From assembly GCA_015661645.1 (NCBI GenBank), contig DQVR01000090.1:1-27847 (forward strand): 27,847 bases of DNA. Reading direction: 5' to 3'. Below, one piece after another: positions 7,216 through 15,034 of this stretch (within the stretch, counting starts at the first letter, position 1; every line of letters begins with the position of its first letter). The notes under the pieces are model-generated. The model was not told where the DNA came from, searched no databases, and saw nothing but the letters and a program-made list of their open reading frames with translations. Position numbers and translations under genes: made by a program. The stretch is from Pyrodictium delaneyi (lineage in GTDB: Archaea > Thermoproteota > Thermoprotei_A > Sulfolobales > Pyrodictiaceae).

Positions 7216-7278
7216 GCTAGGAGGCTCCGAGAGAATCATTATTAATGGTTATCGAAGGCTGATGTTTAAACGGGGTTA

Positions 7279-8532
7279 ATGATGCACCATGGATCTAAAA
7301 GGCACTCTGTAGCTATTCACAGAAGCTGGCCATTCGACGAGAAACCCCTCCTAATCTTCTGGGAGACCACTAAGGCGTGTATGCTTGCATGCAAGCACTG
7401 CCGTGCATCAGCTATACTTGAGCCTCTTCCAGGCGAGTTAAGCCATGAAGAAGGAATCAGGCTTATAGATGATATTGCGGGCTTCGGTAAGCCTTCTCCC
7501 ATACTCGTGTTTACTGGCGGCGATCCTCTGATGAGGAAGGACATCTGGAGCCTAGTGGCTAGAGCTAAGGAGCACGATATAACTGTAGCCATGGCGCCGG
7601 CTATAACACCAAAACTTACTGATGCCGAGATAAGAAGAATGATTGAAATGGGAGTCAAGGGAGTGAGCATAAGCCTTGACGGCAGCAGGCCTGAGATTCA
7701 TGACCGCATACGCGGCGTGCCTGGAGTCTTCCGCAGGAGTATCGAGGTAACTCGTTCGATGCTTAATAGCGGTCTGAGGGTCCAAGTTAATACTGCAGTC
7801 ATGAGAGATAATGTAGAGGACCTAGCCGACATGGTAAAACTACTGTATGACCTAGGCGTCCGTGTATGGGAAGTCTTCTACCTCATACCAGTTGGCCGTG
7901 CGCAAAAGGACCTAGACCTCGCGCCCCAGGAGTGGGAAGACGTAAGCCACTTCCTATACGAGGCGTCTAAGTATGGTATAATAGTACGCACAACTGAGGG
8001 ACCAATGTTTAGACGTATAGCGCTCACACGCAGGCTACTCGAGCTACACGGCTACGATCCCGACGAAGTCCTCAAACCCGGTCCTCTATACCATAAGCTT
8101 ATTTCAAGGCTACGTAGCCTCCTCGGAGGGCCCAGGGATAAACCTCTAGCATCAACTACTGGGACGCGAGACGGCAAAGGCATAGTATTCATATCGCATG
8201 ATGGACTCGTATACCCCAGCGGCTTCATGCCCTACCCTGTAGGCAATGTAAGGGAAGAGAGCATAGTTAAGATATACCGGGAAAATATCCTGATGAAGAA
8301 GATACGCGCAGCTGAGTTCAAAGGCAGGTGTGGTGTCTGCGAGTTCCGCGATATATGCGGCGGTAGTAGGGCGCGCGCATATACGATACTCGGCGACCCT
8401 CTAGCAGAAGACCCAGCCTGTCCATACAGCCCTGGCGAGTTTACAAGGCTTGTAGAGAAGCTGGGGCTGGACACGGAAAAGGCTGTGAGCGAGATAGAGG
8501 GGTTAAAATATGTGCTCCCACCTCAAGCCTAA
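7279..8532 (+). CDS. ahbD: AhbD-like radical SAM/SPASM heme synthase
   Basis: A 417-residue radical SAM enzyme. The [4Fe-4S] motif C34-X3-C38-X2-C41 lies in T-T-K-A-C-M-L-A-C-K-H-C-R-A. F-T-G-G-D-P-L (about residues 77-83) is the SAM-binding GGE-like motif. A SPASM-type second cluster region has C351-X2-C354-X5-C360 and C381. Sequence style matches radical SAM proteins related to AhbD, the last enzyme of the siroheme-dependent heme pathway, which oxidatively decarboxylates two propionates of Fe-coproporphyrin III to vinyl groups. Its location just before the AhbA/B fusion and ahbC strongly supports this role. The neighbouring family TIGR04053 is close, so the exact subfamily is less sure than the pathway. 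A TATA-like ATTATTAAT lies about 35 bases before the start. Confidence 0.8.
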   Translation: MMHHGSKRHSVAIHRSWPFDEKPLLIFWETTKACMLACKHCRASAILEPLPGELSHEEGIRLIDDIAGFGKPSPILVFTGGDPLMRKDIWSLVARAKEHDITVAMAPAITPKLTDAEIRRMIEMGVKGVSISLDGSRPEIHDRIRGVPGVFRRSIEVTRSMLNSGLRVQVNTAVMRDNVEDLADMVKLLYDLGVRVWEVFYLIPVGRAQKDLDLAPQEWEDVSHFLYEASKYGIIVRTTEGPMFRRIALTRRLLELHGYDPDEVLKPGPLYHKLISRLRSLLGGPRDKPLASTTGTRDGKGIVFISHDGLVYPSGFMPYPVGNVREESIVKIYRENILMKKIRAAEFKGRCGVCEFRDICGGSRARAYTILGDPLAEDPACPYSPGEFTRLVEKLGLDTEKAVSEIEGLKYVLPPQA

Positions 8533-8585
8533 GTATTGCAAGTCTACAATTCCCCTAGCTCTAAGATATTATGGGTGTGAGTATT

Positions 8586-9590
8586 ATGAATAGATTCGTT
8601 CCGAATATTGTGGAGAAGCTCGGCGGCGAAATAGTAGCTGAAGCGCTTATGGAGCTACAGTATAGATTTCCTCTAACACCTACACCGTACCATGATGTAG
8701 CCGAGAGACTGGGTATCAGCGTGGCCGAGCTCCTGGACATGCTGAAAACGTTAAAGGAAAAGCGTATATTAAAACGTATAGGCTTCTACCTAAACTATAG
8801 AGCGGCTAGAAAGCGGGCAGCCTTAATAGCAATAGAGACAGCCAAGCCCAGAGAAGCAACAAGGTATCTGGCAGGAGTCTTAGAAGTTACACACAGTTAC
8901 CTACGAGATCACCCAGTCTACAATCTATGGGTAGTAGGAAAGCATGAGAATCCTGAAAAGATAGTAGAAGCTGCACGAAAGGCAGCAGAACAATACGGTA
9001 GCGGCAAGTGGCTGGTACTTTGGGGGGAGAGAACCCTCCGGCTCAGCGTAAAGTATGATCTTGAGAAGGGCGTCAGCAGAGCTGGTCCGCTTAGCAGTGT
9101 TGCGGCTAACCCACCCAGGCCAGAGGATATAGGGTACAGCATGGCTCTCGCTCGCGCGCTACGTGTACTGCCACTGGAGGAGCGCCCATACGCGGTAATA
9201 GCTAATCGGCTTGGGCTCACAGAAGAACAGGTTGTAGCAGCAATGCACAAGATGCTAGAGAAAGGTATACTAGGTGACCCTGGAGCGGCTCTGGACGGTC
9301 ATAGGCTGGGCTTTGTCTACAATGGCATGGTTACGCTAGCACCTAGGGACATGGAGCAGCTGGACATGCTATGCCAATGGGTCGTAGATAGCGTCGAGGA
9401 AGCTACCCACGTGGTCAAGCGCTCAGTGACGCCGCCTGGGAGTTGGAGGCATCTATGCTACTTCATGGTACATGCTGTCGACGAGGCGAAGGTAAAGCAG
9501 ATCCTAAGACGGCTGGGGAACTGCCCATATCTCAATGATTATATGGTAATCAAGAGTCTAGAGGACTTGCTTCCCGGCGTAATAAGATAG
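8586..9590 (+). CDS. ahbAB: Fused siroheme decarboxylase AhbA-AhbB (two AsnC/Lrp-like domains)
   Basis: About 334 residues made of two tandem Lrp/AsnC-like units. Each starts with a helix-turn-helix-like segment (R-F-P-L-T-P-T-P-Y-H-D-V-A-E-R-L-G near residue 30; E-R-P-Y-A-V-I-A-N-R-L-G near 200) followed by an alpha/beta domain (Y-L-R-D-H-P-V-Y-N-L-W-V-V near 105; the matching half near 280). The P-Y-x-x-I-A-x-x-L-G signature is that of siroheme decarboxylases (AhbA/AhbB, NirD/L/G/H), which remove the C12 and C18 acetate carboxyls of siroheme. They are normally two separate proteins forming a heterodimer; here both are on one chain. ATG 8586 has GGTGTGAG before it; ATG 8571 would add five residues. 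It sits 53 bases after the AhbD-like gene. Confidence 0.88.
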   Translation: MNRFVPNIVEKLGGEIVAEALMELQYRFPLTPTPYHDVAERLGISVAELLDMLKTLKEKRILKRIGFYLNYRAARKRAALIAIETAKPREATRYLAGVLEVTHSYLRDHPVYNLWVVGKHENPEKIVEAARKAAEQYGSGKWLVLWGERTLRLSVKYDLEKGVSRAGPLSSVAANPPRPEDIGYSMALARALRVLPLEERPYAVIANRLGLTEEQVVAAMHKMLEKGILGDPGAALDGHRLGFVYNGMVTLAPRDMEQLDMLCQWVVDSVEEATHVVKRSVTPPGSWRHLCYFMVHAVDEAKVKQILRRLGNCPYLNDYMVIKSLEDLLPGVIR

Positions 9591-9614
9591 GTGTAATAGC
9601 TATAATTATTTTGC

Positions 9615-9624
9615 ATTTATATAT
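9615..9624 (+). promoter_or_regulatory. Promoter (TATA box) of ahbC
   Basis: ATTTATATAT lies about 42 bases before the GTG start at 9662. Transcription about 25 bases downstream would give a leader of about 16 bases containing GAGGTG at 9648-9653. This suggests ahbC can be transcribed apart from the two upstream heme genes. Confidence 0.6.
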
Positions 9625-9661
9625 GGTTAAGCGTATCAAATATGTAAGAGGTGTGTTATAA

Positions 9662-10849
9662 GTGATACCTGTTACTGTAATGGTTGCAGGTAAAGGTACC
9701 GTATCAACACGTATAAAGGGGCATTATGGGCCCAAGAGGCCGTCTCAGTTCTCAAACATTCTTAGACCCATAGTGTTTTGGAATATAACGTATCAGTGTA
9801 ATCTAAAGTGCGCACATTGCTACATAAATGCTATTCAGAATAGGCTGCCCAAGGAAATGTCTACTGAAGAGGCACGTAGACTATCAGAGGAAATGGTGGA
9901 GATAGGTATACCCCTAGTCGTAGTAACCGGCGGCGAACCCCTAGTGAGAGAGGACTTCTGGGAGATAATGGAGCCCATGGCTAACAAGCAGAGACCCCGT
10001 CTATCCCTTAGCACGAACGGCACCTTGATAACGCGTGATGTGGCGGAGAGGCTAGCATCCTATGGCTTCGTGTATGTAGGTATCTCTATAGATAGCGTCA
10101 AGCCAGGATGGCATGACAAGTTCCGAGGAGTAGAGGGTGCATTTGAGGCTACGCTGCGCGGTATAAGAAACAGCATAGATGCAGGGATAGACGTCGGCAT
10201 AAGGACAACAATAACCAGGTACAACGTTAGGGAGGTCCCAGAGATTCTACGCTGGTCTTACGACATAGGTATAAAGAGGATAAGCCTCTACATATTAGAC
10301 ACTGTAGGCCGTGGTACTGGAATAAAGGACTGGCTTCCAACCCATGAGCAGCTGAGATGGCTAGCAGACATACTCGTAGACGAAGCTAGGAAGTACGCAG
10401 ACACAATGGAGATACTTGTAGTCAGAGGCCAGTTCATGGGTATATATATAGCCGACAAGCTCTCAAAGTCCAACGAGGAATTCATAGAATATATAAAGAT
10501 GCTTGACGCACAGGGCAACTGTGGGAGAAAAAGCGTAAGCATATATCCCGACGGCTCGGTAAAGCCCTGCCAGTTTGTAGACTGGGTAAGCCTAGGCAAT
10601 GTACGCGAGAAAAAGCTACGCGAAATACTAAACCCAGATAATCCTGCTCTCAAACCGTTCCTTGAAGTCGAAAAGCACTTACGCGGTCCTAAGTGTAGCA
10701 GCTGTGCGTTCCGCCGTATATGCGGTGGAGGAAGCCGCGGAAGAGCCCTAGAAATCTACGGCGACGAGTGGGGAGACGACCCACTATGCTTCATAGACCC
10801 CGTTGATATCGCTAGAAGAAGGGGAATAGACCCTACCAGCGTCGTATAG
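9662..10849 (+). CDS. ahbC: AhbC, 12,18-didecarboxysiroheme deacetylase (radical SAM)
   Basis: A 395-residue radical SAM enzyme. C46-X3-C50-X2-C53 in T-Y-Q-C-N-L-K-C-A-H-C-Y binds the catalytic cluster; V-T-G-G-E-P-L follows at about residue 93. The C-terminal region has N-C-G-R-K-S-V-S-I-Y-P-D-G, P-C-Q-F-V-D-W, and C-S-S-C-A-F-R-R-I-C-G-G-G-S-R-G-R-A with a last cysteine in D-D-P-L-C, the SPASM-like second-cluster pattern. The match is to AhbC, which removes the acetate side chains at C2 and C7 of didecarboxysiroheme to give Fe-coproporphyrin III. GTG at 9662 is supported by GAGGTG 8 bases upstream. It completes the heme block, though siroheme synthesis genes are not in the window. Confidence 0.88.
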   Translation: MIPVTVMVAGKGTVSTRIKGHYGPKRPSQFSNILRPIVFWNITYQCNLKCAHCYINAIQNRLPKEMSTEEARRLSEEMVEIGIPLVVVTGGEPLVREDFWEIMEPMANKQRPRLSLSTNGTLITRDVAERLASYGFVYVGISIDSVKPGWHDKFRGVEGAFEATLRGIRNSIDAGIDVGIRTTITRYNVREVPEILRWSYDIGIKRISLYILDTVGRGTGIKDWLPTHEQLRWLADILVDEARKYADTMEILVVRGQFMGIYIADKLSKSNEEFIEYIKMLDAQGNCGRKSVSIYPDGSVKPCQFVDWVSLGNVREKKLREILNPDNPALKPFLEVEKHLRGPKCSSCAFRRICGGGSRGRALEIYGDEWGDDPLCFIDPVDIARRRGIDPTSVV

Positions 10850-10884
10850 CCGATGGCAGCCTAGTGTCCCGAAACATATCCCAG

Positions 10885-11868
10885 CTACCCGTCATTTTTA
10901 TTCTTAGCATTTTTCTTCCTATACTCGGCTAGTACGCCAGCCACTATAATGGGCAACACTACCGTCGCATCGCCATATACAACGACGCTCTCGCCTTCTG
11001 GGCGGAGCTTATTCCAAGTTATAGCCTCCCTAGGATGAGCACCGCTAAGGCTTCCATCATACTCTACAGCAGTAGTGACGTACACTGCGCAGTCGAAGCC
11101 CTCTCTAAACTGTGCCCACCATATAGCATGATGCTTGCTTATGCCGCCACCGATGATCAATGCTGTGGCGTGTTTAGCTGTGAAGAATTTGTTGGACATA
11201 ACCTCCTCGTCTCGGAACGCGTTAACCCTCAAGTCTCGGTGCGTCTGCAGGTATGTGAAGAGAGCAGTACCGAATGCACCGTCGAGGAAGCCGGGGACTA
11301 TTAGCGGGGTCCCGGTCTCAGCTGCAGCGGCAAGTATGCTACCATTATCGCTTCTGAGTTCTTTGCCTATCTCCCATAGTATCTCGTATATGGCCCACTC
11401 TCTCGACCGGTCTAGTCGGTCTAGTATACTGTACACGGTTCTTTCTACTCGTGGTCCATAGTCCTCCATGGGTATGAATACGTTACCCAGCCGGTGCACC
11501 TCGAGATCGTGGAGCATACGGTCGTCTGTCTCAAAAAAGCCCTTATAGTATGCACCCCCGCTTCCCCGGGCTATGTCGTGGTCTATAGCGCCACACGTTG
11601 TAACAACTAGATTGAAGAGGTTCTCGCGTATCAGCTGGGCGAAGACCCCCCGAAGGCCTGTTGCTACTAGGTTAGCGGTAAACGATATCACACGTAGATC
11701 AGACTTCCGAAGGCAACGTGATAGGAGCCGTACAGCTCTAACCACGTGGCCAGCCATGAATCCGTGGATGCTGTCTAGCATGTCTATAAGACTTGCTAAC
11801 GGTTTATCGGGGTCGATCTCTACGTCTCTAACGGGCTCTACTAGGAGCTTGCTGCGCTCGACCTCCAT
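10885..11868 (-). CDS. dys: Deoxyhypusine synthase
   Basis: A 327-residue enzyme that transfers the aminobutyl group of spermidine to a lysine of aIF5A, the first step of hypusine formation, using NAD. Family motifs are complete: S-F-T-A-N-L-V-A-T-G-L-R-G near residue 62, T-T-C-G-A-I-D-H-D near 90, T-P-L-I-V-P-G-F-L-D-G-A near 187, and I-I-G-G-G-I-S-K-H-H-A-I-W with catalytic Lys245, followed by Y-D-G-S-L-S-G-A-H-P-R-E-A. It is convergent with ahbC, with 35 bases between stops, and divergent from the nuclease gene at 11971. The aIF5A gene is not in this window. The agmatinase further right supplies polyamine precursors, though the two are not clustered. Confidence 0.95.
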   Translation of the reverse strand: MEVERSKLLVEPVRDVEIDPDKPLASLIDMLDSIHGFMAGHVVRAVRLLSRCLRKSDLRVISFTANLVATGLRGVFAQLIRENLFNLVVTTCGAIDHDIARGSGGAYYKGFFETDDRMLHDLEVHRLGNVFIPMEDYGPRVERTVYSILDRLDRSREWAIYEILWEIGKELRSDNGSILAAAAETGTPLIVPGFLDGAFGTALFTYLQTHRDLRVNAFRDEEVMSNKFFTAKHATALIIGGGISKHHAIWWAQFREGFDCAVYVTTAVEYDGSLSGAHPREAITWNKLRPEGESVVVYGDATVVLPIIVAGVLAEYRKKNAKNKNDG

Positions 11869-11970
11869 GGCATACCCCGCTGAACTGGCCCGCTAGGCTG
11901 AGAGTCATAAGGGTTTGTAGAGTTCTCGAGGTCTAAACATGCTATACAGTTTATACTCTTATCGTAAGAT

Positions 11971-12696
11971 ATGAGGGGTGCACTGCAGTTGACTAAGGGC
12001 GGAGTTAGGCGCTGGCTAGCCAGCGAGAGGATTGCCTTCCGGCTACTCGAGCAGCGCGGCTATAAGATACTTGAAACACATAAGCGTATAGTGGTAGATG
12101 GGGTTGAAATAGGTGAGGTAGATGCACTAGCCGAGGGCCCTGAAGGAGAGTTCTACGTCGTTGAAGTCAAGGCGGGTAGGTTAGACATACATGGAATACG
12201 CCAAGTCTACAGTAATGCGGTGTTGCTAAACGCTAGGCCACTGGTAGTCTGTAAAGGGTTTGCAGATGAATCAGCACGGGTTCTCGCAGAGAAGCTTGGA
12301 GTATCGGTCATAGAGCTTGAGGATGTATTCTTGATAGACGCGGAAGAACTCGAAGATATTGTTTATGGCGCAGCTCTCGAGGCTTTTAGCGAATCTGTAA
12401 GGCTGCTCCTTGACCCCTCTATACGGGTAAAGCCGGAGCAACTAGAGGTTCTCCAAGCGATTGCTGAGACCAGTACACTGTCTGAGGCGGCAGCTAGGCT
12501 CGGGAAAAGTATCCGCGACGTAGCAAGGACGCTAGAGTGGCTGCGTGGAGTCACGCCACTTGCAAGAAGAGGTTATCGCTCTGCTAGGATAGCGGCTTCC
12601 GTTCTACTACAGCGGGCTAGGATACAAGGGCTGCTAGAGAGTCTCGGTAGTAGTGCTGAAAGAATAGAATCGCTACTAGAGAAGCTAGGGGCGTAA
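11971..12696 (+). CDS. Predicted RecB-family (PD-(D/E)XK) endonuclease with C-terminal helical domain
   Basis: A 241-residue protein. The N-terminal half (about residues 12-115) has the restriction-endonuclease-like core: E19 in S-E-R-I-A, D51 in G-E-V-D-A-L, E65-V-K67 in Y-V-V-E-V-K-A-G, and Q78 in I-R-Q-V-Y, which together form a PD-(D/E)XK active site. The C-terminal part (about 145-241) is helical with a helix-turn-helix-like E-A-A-A-R-L-G-K-S-I-R-D-V-A. This resembles COG4998, predicted archaeal RecB-like nucleases of unknown role. ATG 11971 opens the frame; TTG 11989, with AGGGGTG 9 bases before it and a TATA-like GTTTATACT upstream, may be the true start. The cyclo-ligase-like gene begins 3 bases after the stop, so the two share a transcript. 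Confidence 0.75.
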   Translation: MRGALQLTKGGVRRWLASERIAFRLLEQRGYKILETHKRIVVDGVEIGEVDALAEGPEGEFYVVEVKAGRLDIHGIRQVYSNAVLLNARPLVVCKGFADESARVLAEKLGVSVIELEDVFLIDAEELEDIVYGAALEAFSESVRLLLDPSIRVKPEQLEVLQAIAETSTLSEAAARLGKSIRDVARTLEWLRGVTPLARRGYRSARIAASVLLQRARIQGLLESLGSSAERIESLLEKLGA

Positions 12697-12699
12697 TCC

Positions 12700-13452
12700 A
12701 TGAGCAGGCCCTCTAGAGAAAAGCAAAGGATACGTGAACATATATGGAGGCTACTAGAGGAGCGCGGAGTTGCAGCGTTCCCACGGCCAGTCTACGGGCG
12801 TATACCCAACTTTAAGGGAGCCGAGGAGGCGGCAGCCAGGCTTACAGAGACCCCAGAGTGGAGAAGAGCCAGGATAGTCAAGGCTAACCCTGATGCACCG
12901 CAGAAGTGGGTCCGTCTAGCCGCACTACGTGGCGGCAAGATACTGGTAATGGCTACTCCACGTCTAAGAGAGGGATTCCTACTACTAGACCCACGCTTCA
13001 TACCGGGCAATCTATATGGGAGGGCCGCTACTATACGTGGAGCGTTTCAGCTGGGTAAGAAACTATCAATAGACGAGCTCCGATCGATGGGAGGTATAGA
13101 CCTTATAGTAACTGGCTCTGTTGCTGTAGATAAGAGGGGGCACCGGGTAGGTAAGGGCGAAGGCTACGCGGAGATAGAGTATGGTATCATGAGGGAGTTG
13201 GGGCTGGTGGGAGAGGACACTCCTATAGCTACGACTATTCATGACCTGCAGCTCGTGGAACATATACCTAGGGAGCTCTACGACCTAGCAGTAGACATTG
13301 CTGCAACGCCCCGCAGATTGCTCCGTTTCGTGGGGGTAGAGAAGCCGCCCGGGATAATATGGAGCATGCTCCCTTGTAAGAAGTTTAAGGAAATACCGGT
13401 ACTCCAGGAGCTTGCGAGGATACGTGGAGTTGATGAGCCGTGTAGAGACTAG
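12700..13452 (+). CDS. 5-formyltetrahydrofolate cyclo-ligase-like protein (COG0212)
   Basis: A 250-residue member of the 5-formyl-THF cyclo-ligase superfamily. Seen in sequence: E-K-Q-R-I-R-E-H-I-W-R-L-L-E at the N-terminus, V-K-A-N-P-D-A-P-Q near residue 65, and the conserved G-S-V-A-V-D-K-R-G-H-R-V-G-K-G-E-G-Y-A-E block near 145, followed by T-I-H-D-L-Q-L-V. The classical enzyme converts 5-formyl-THF to 5,10-methenyl-THF using ATP. Archaeal versions may act on modified folates or may be diverged, like the MTHFS-domain proteins of eukaryotes, so I do not claim the reaction. It starts 3 bases after the RecB-like nuclease and uses AGGGGCG inside that gene. The next gene is convergent. Confidence 0.75.
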   Translation: MSRPSREKQRIREHIWRLLEERGVAAFPRPVYGRIPNFKGAEEAAARLTETPEWRRARIVKANPDAPQKWVRLAALRGGKILVMATPRLREGFLLLDPRFIPGNLYGRAATIRGAFQLGKKLSIDELRSMGGIDLIVTGSVAVDKRGHRVGKGEGYAEIEYGIMRELGLVGEDTPIATTIHDLQLVEHIPRELYDLAVDIAATPRRLLRFVGVEKPPGIIWSMLPCKKFKEIPVLQELARIRGVDEPCRD

Positions 13453-13481
13453 GCTGCTTGTGTATTAATGCGGCGAGAGTT

Positions 13482-14012
13482 TTAAGCTCTAGCAGCTATG
13501 TCGCTTATGCCTCTCGTATAGAGGTAGATTGTCCTAGTCAAGCCACCTATATAGTACTTCTCCACATGGATAGGTTTCCACCCCGGAATAGCGAAGTCGA
13601 GTGTTACGATGCGGGCACCTATTTTGAGTTCGGCTTCGAGCTTTGGCCTAAGTGCAGCATTGACGCGTGTGAGTAGATACATGTATACTACAGTTGCCTT
13701 GTTGAGTGTAATGTTGAAGAAGTTGTCGTTTATGAACTCTATTTTGTCATAGACGCCGGCCTTCCTAGCATTCTCCATAGCAGACTCTATGAGGTCGCGT
13801 CTAAGCTCAACACATACTGCCCTAGCGCCACGCTTGGCTGCTTCTATAGCTACACGGCCATCGCCACATCCAAGATCGTAGAATATGTCGCCATGGCCTA
13901 CTCTAGCTATGTGCAACACGTAGCCAATTAGCTGGCGGCGGGTAGGGACCCAGGGCACGTCGTAGGCTCCTATAGCGGATAGTGGCAGTGCACCAAAGAT
14001 GCCAGCTAGCAC
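13482..14012 (-). CDS. aKMT-like protein lysine methyltransferase
   Basis: A 176-residue class I SAM-dependent methyltransferase. Motif I is D-L-G-C-G-D-G-R-V at about residue 46, followed by A-V-C-V-E-L-R-R-D, F-I-N-D-N-F-F-N-I and A-T-V-V-Y-M-Y-L-L-T-R-V-N. The last three, with V-P-W-V-P-T near residue 20, match Sulfolobus aKMT (V-P-Y-V-P-T, G-N-F-F-E-V, V-T-M-F-L-L-T-N-V-N), a broad-specificity lysine methyltransferase acting on many crenarchaeal proteins including chromatin proteins. The start is GTG 14012; the frame is open further upstream but offers no standard start. That leaves about 18 residues before the family's normal N-terminus, including a short hydrophobic run (L-A-G-I-F-G-A-L-P-L). 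An internal GTG just before P-W-V-P-T could be the real start. Confidence 0.82.
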   Translation of the reverse strand: MLAGIFGALPLSAIGAYDVPWVPTRRQLIGYVLHIARVGHGDIFYDLGCGDGRVAIEAAKRGARAVCVELRRDLIESAMENARKAGVYDKIEFINDNFFNITLNKATVVYMYLLTRVNAALRPKLEAELKIGARIVTLDFAIPGWKPIHVEKYYIGGLTRTIYLYTRGISDIAARA

Positions 14013-14194
14013 GCTTGGACCCCAGTGTAGGGCATACCGCCGGGCAGCTAAGTTTTCTATTTCATAGCAACGCAGAGCAGGCTCTATACTTTTATCTCAT
14101 ACAAGTTCCTGGCTAGGAGCATGGTATCCAGAAGCAAGCTCACCAGAGACAGCTACTGCAGTATCAGGGTTACTGTAATAGGAGGTCGTCAACT

Positions 14195-15034
14195 TTGGAA
14201 CGGATAAAGAGACCCAGCTACCGTGTTAGAGCAGCCATTGGCGTCCGAGATGTGGCGGCAAGAGCTAGCATCGAGCATAGATGTCTAGACCATCGTACAT
14301 GGGCACTAATAGTGTCGCAGATAGAGGGGATAAAGCACGTATACAACTTCATGAATAAGTTCATGTCGCTCGGACTAGAGGATATAGTCAGACGCGATGC
14401 AGTAGAAGCACTCGTTAATAGCGCAGGGCTTAGAGGTTATGAGCACCGGCAAGTAATAGTGGTTGACGTAGGAAGTGGGCCTGGTACCTCGCTCAAGGCT
14501 ATACGAAGGCTGCTAGATAAGAGCTTCATAGTGGCCGTTGATCCTTCTACCCGCCTGCTTAGTACAGCGTGTACCGGTATCCTATGCGAGCGCGTAGCAG
14601 GTGTCGCAGAGCACCTACCAGTACGTAATAGAGGCGTAGATATAGTAACATCGTTCTACGCGTCTCGCGACTTCCAGTCTCTCCCTGAGGCGCTTGTATC
14701 TATGCTTAATGTGGCCCGGCGAGGCTTAGCGATAGGGGATGTCTTCCTACCTCGTCAATTACTGAAGAGATTCCTCGTGAGGACTTGGGTATGCAGAATA
14801 GTCCCGATACTAGCTTTACTACTTGCAAAAAGATACTGGAGGAACTATAAAGGTCTCTGCATAACCCTCAAGCAGTGGTGTGATGTCGGAGAACTGGAAG
14901 AGTACATAGAGCAGCTATCAGAGAAACTAAATAGACCGGCAATTGTCAAGTCGCACAGCTATGTACTTGGAGGATTAGGATATGTCACAGTATTCTTCAA
15001 GGAAGAAGATACTAGTAGGCATAACAGGAGCTAG
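14195..15034 (+). CDS. UbiE/MenG-like SAM-dependent methyltransferase
   Basis: A 279-residue class I methyltransferase. Motif I is V-V-D-V-G-S-G-P-G-T-S-L near residue 90, with V-A-V-D-P-S-T-R as motif II and H-L-P-V-R-N-R-G-V-D-I-V-T-S as the post-II/motif IV stretch typical of UbiE-like enzymes. Residues 45-60 (K-H-V-Y-N-F-M-N-K) resemble the N-terminal helix of that family. A later hydrophobic stretch (about 195-215, I-V-P-I-L-A-L-L-L-A) could be a buried helix or a membrane contact. The start is TTG 14195 with a strong GGAGGT at 14181-14186. Its end overlaps ubiX by 53 bases, so the pair is co-translated. A role in quinone methylation is plausible but inferred from the ubiX pairing. Confidence 0.7.
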   Translation: MERIKRPSYRVRAAIGVRDVAARASIEHRCLDHRTWALIVSQIEGIKHVYNFMNKFMSLGLEDIVRRDAVEALVNSAGLRGYEHRQVIVVDVGSGPGTSLKAIRRLLDKSFIVAVDPSTRLLSTACTGILCERVAGVAEHLPVRNRGVDIVTSFYASRDFQSLPEALVSMLNVARRGLAIGDVFLPRQLLKRFLVRTWVCRIVPILALLLAKRYWRNYKGLCITLKQWCDVGELEEYIEQLSEKLNRPAIVKSHSYVLGGLGYVTVFFKEEDTSRHNRS

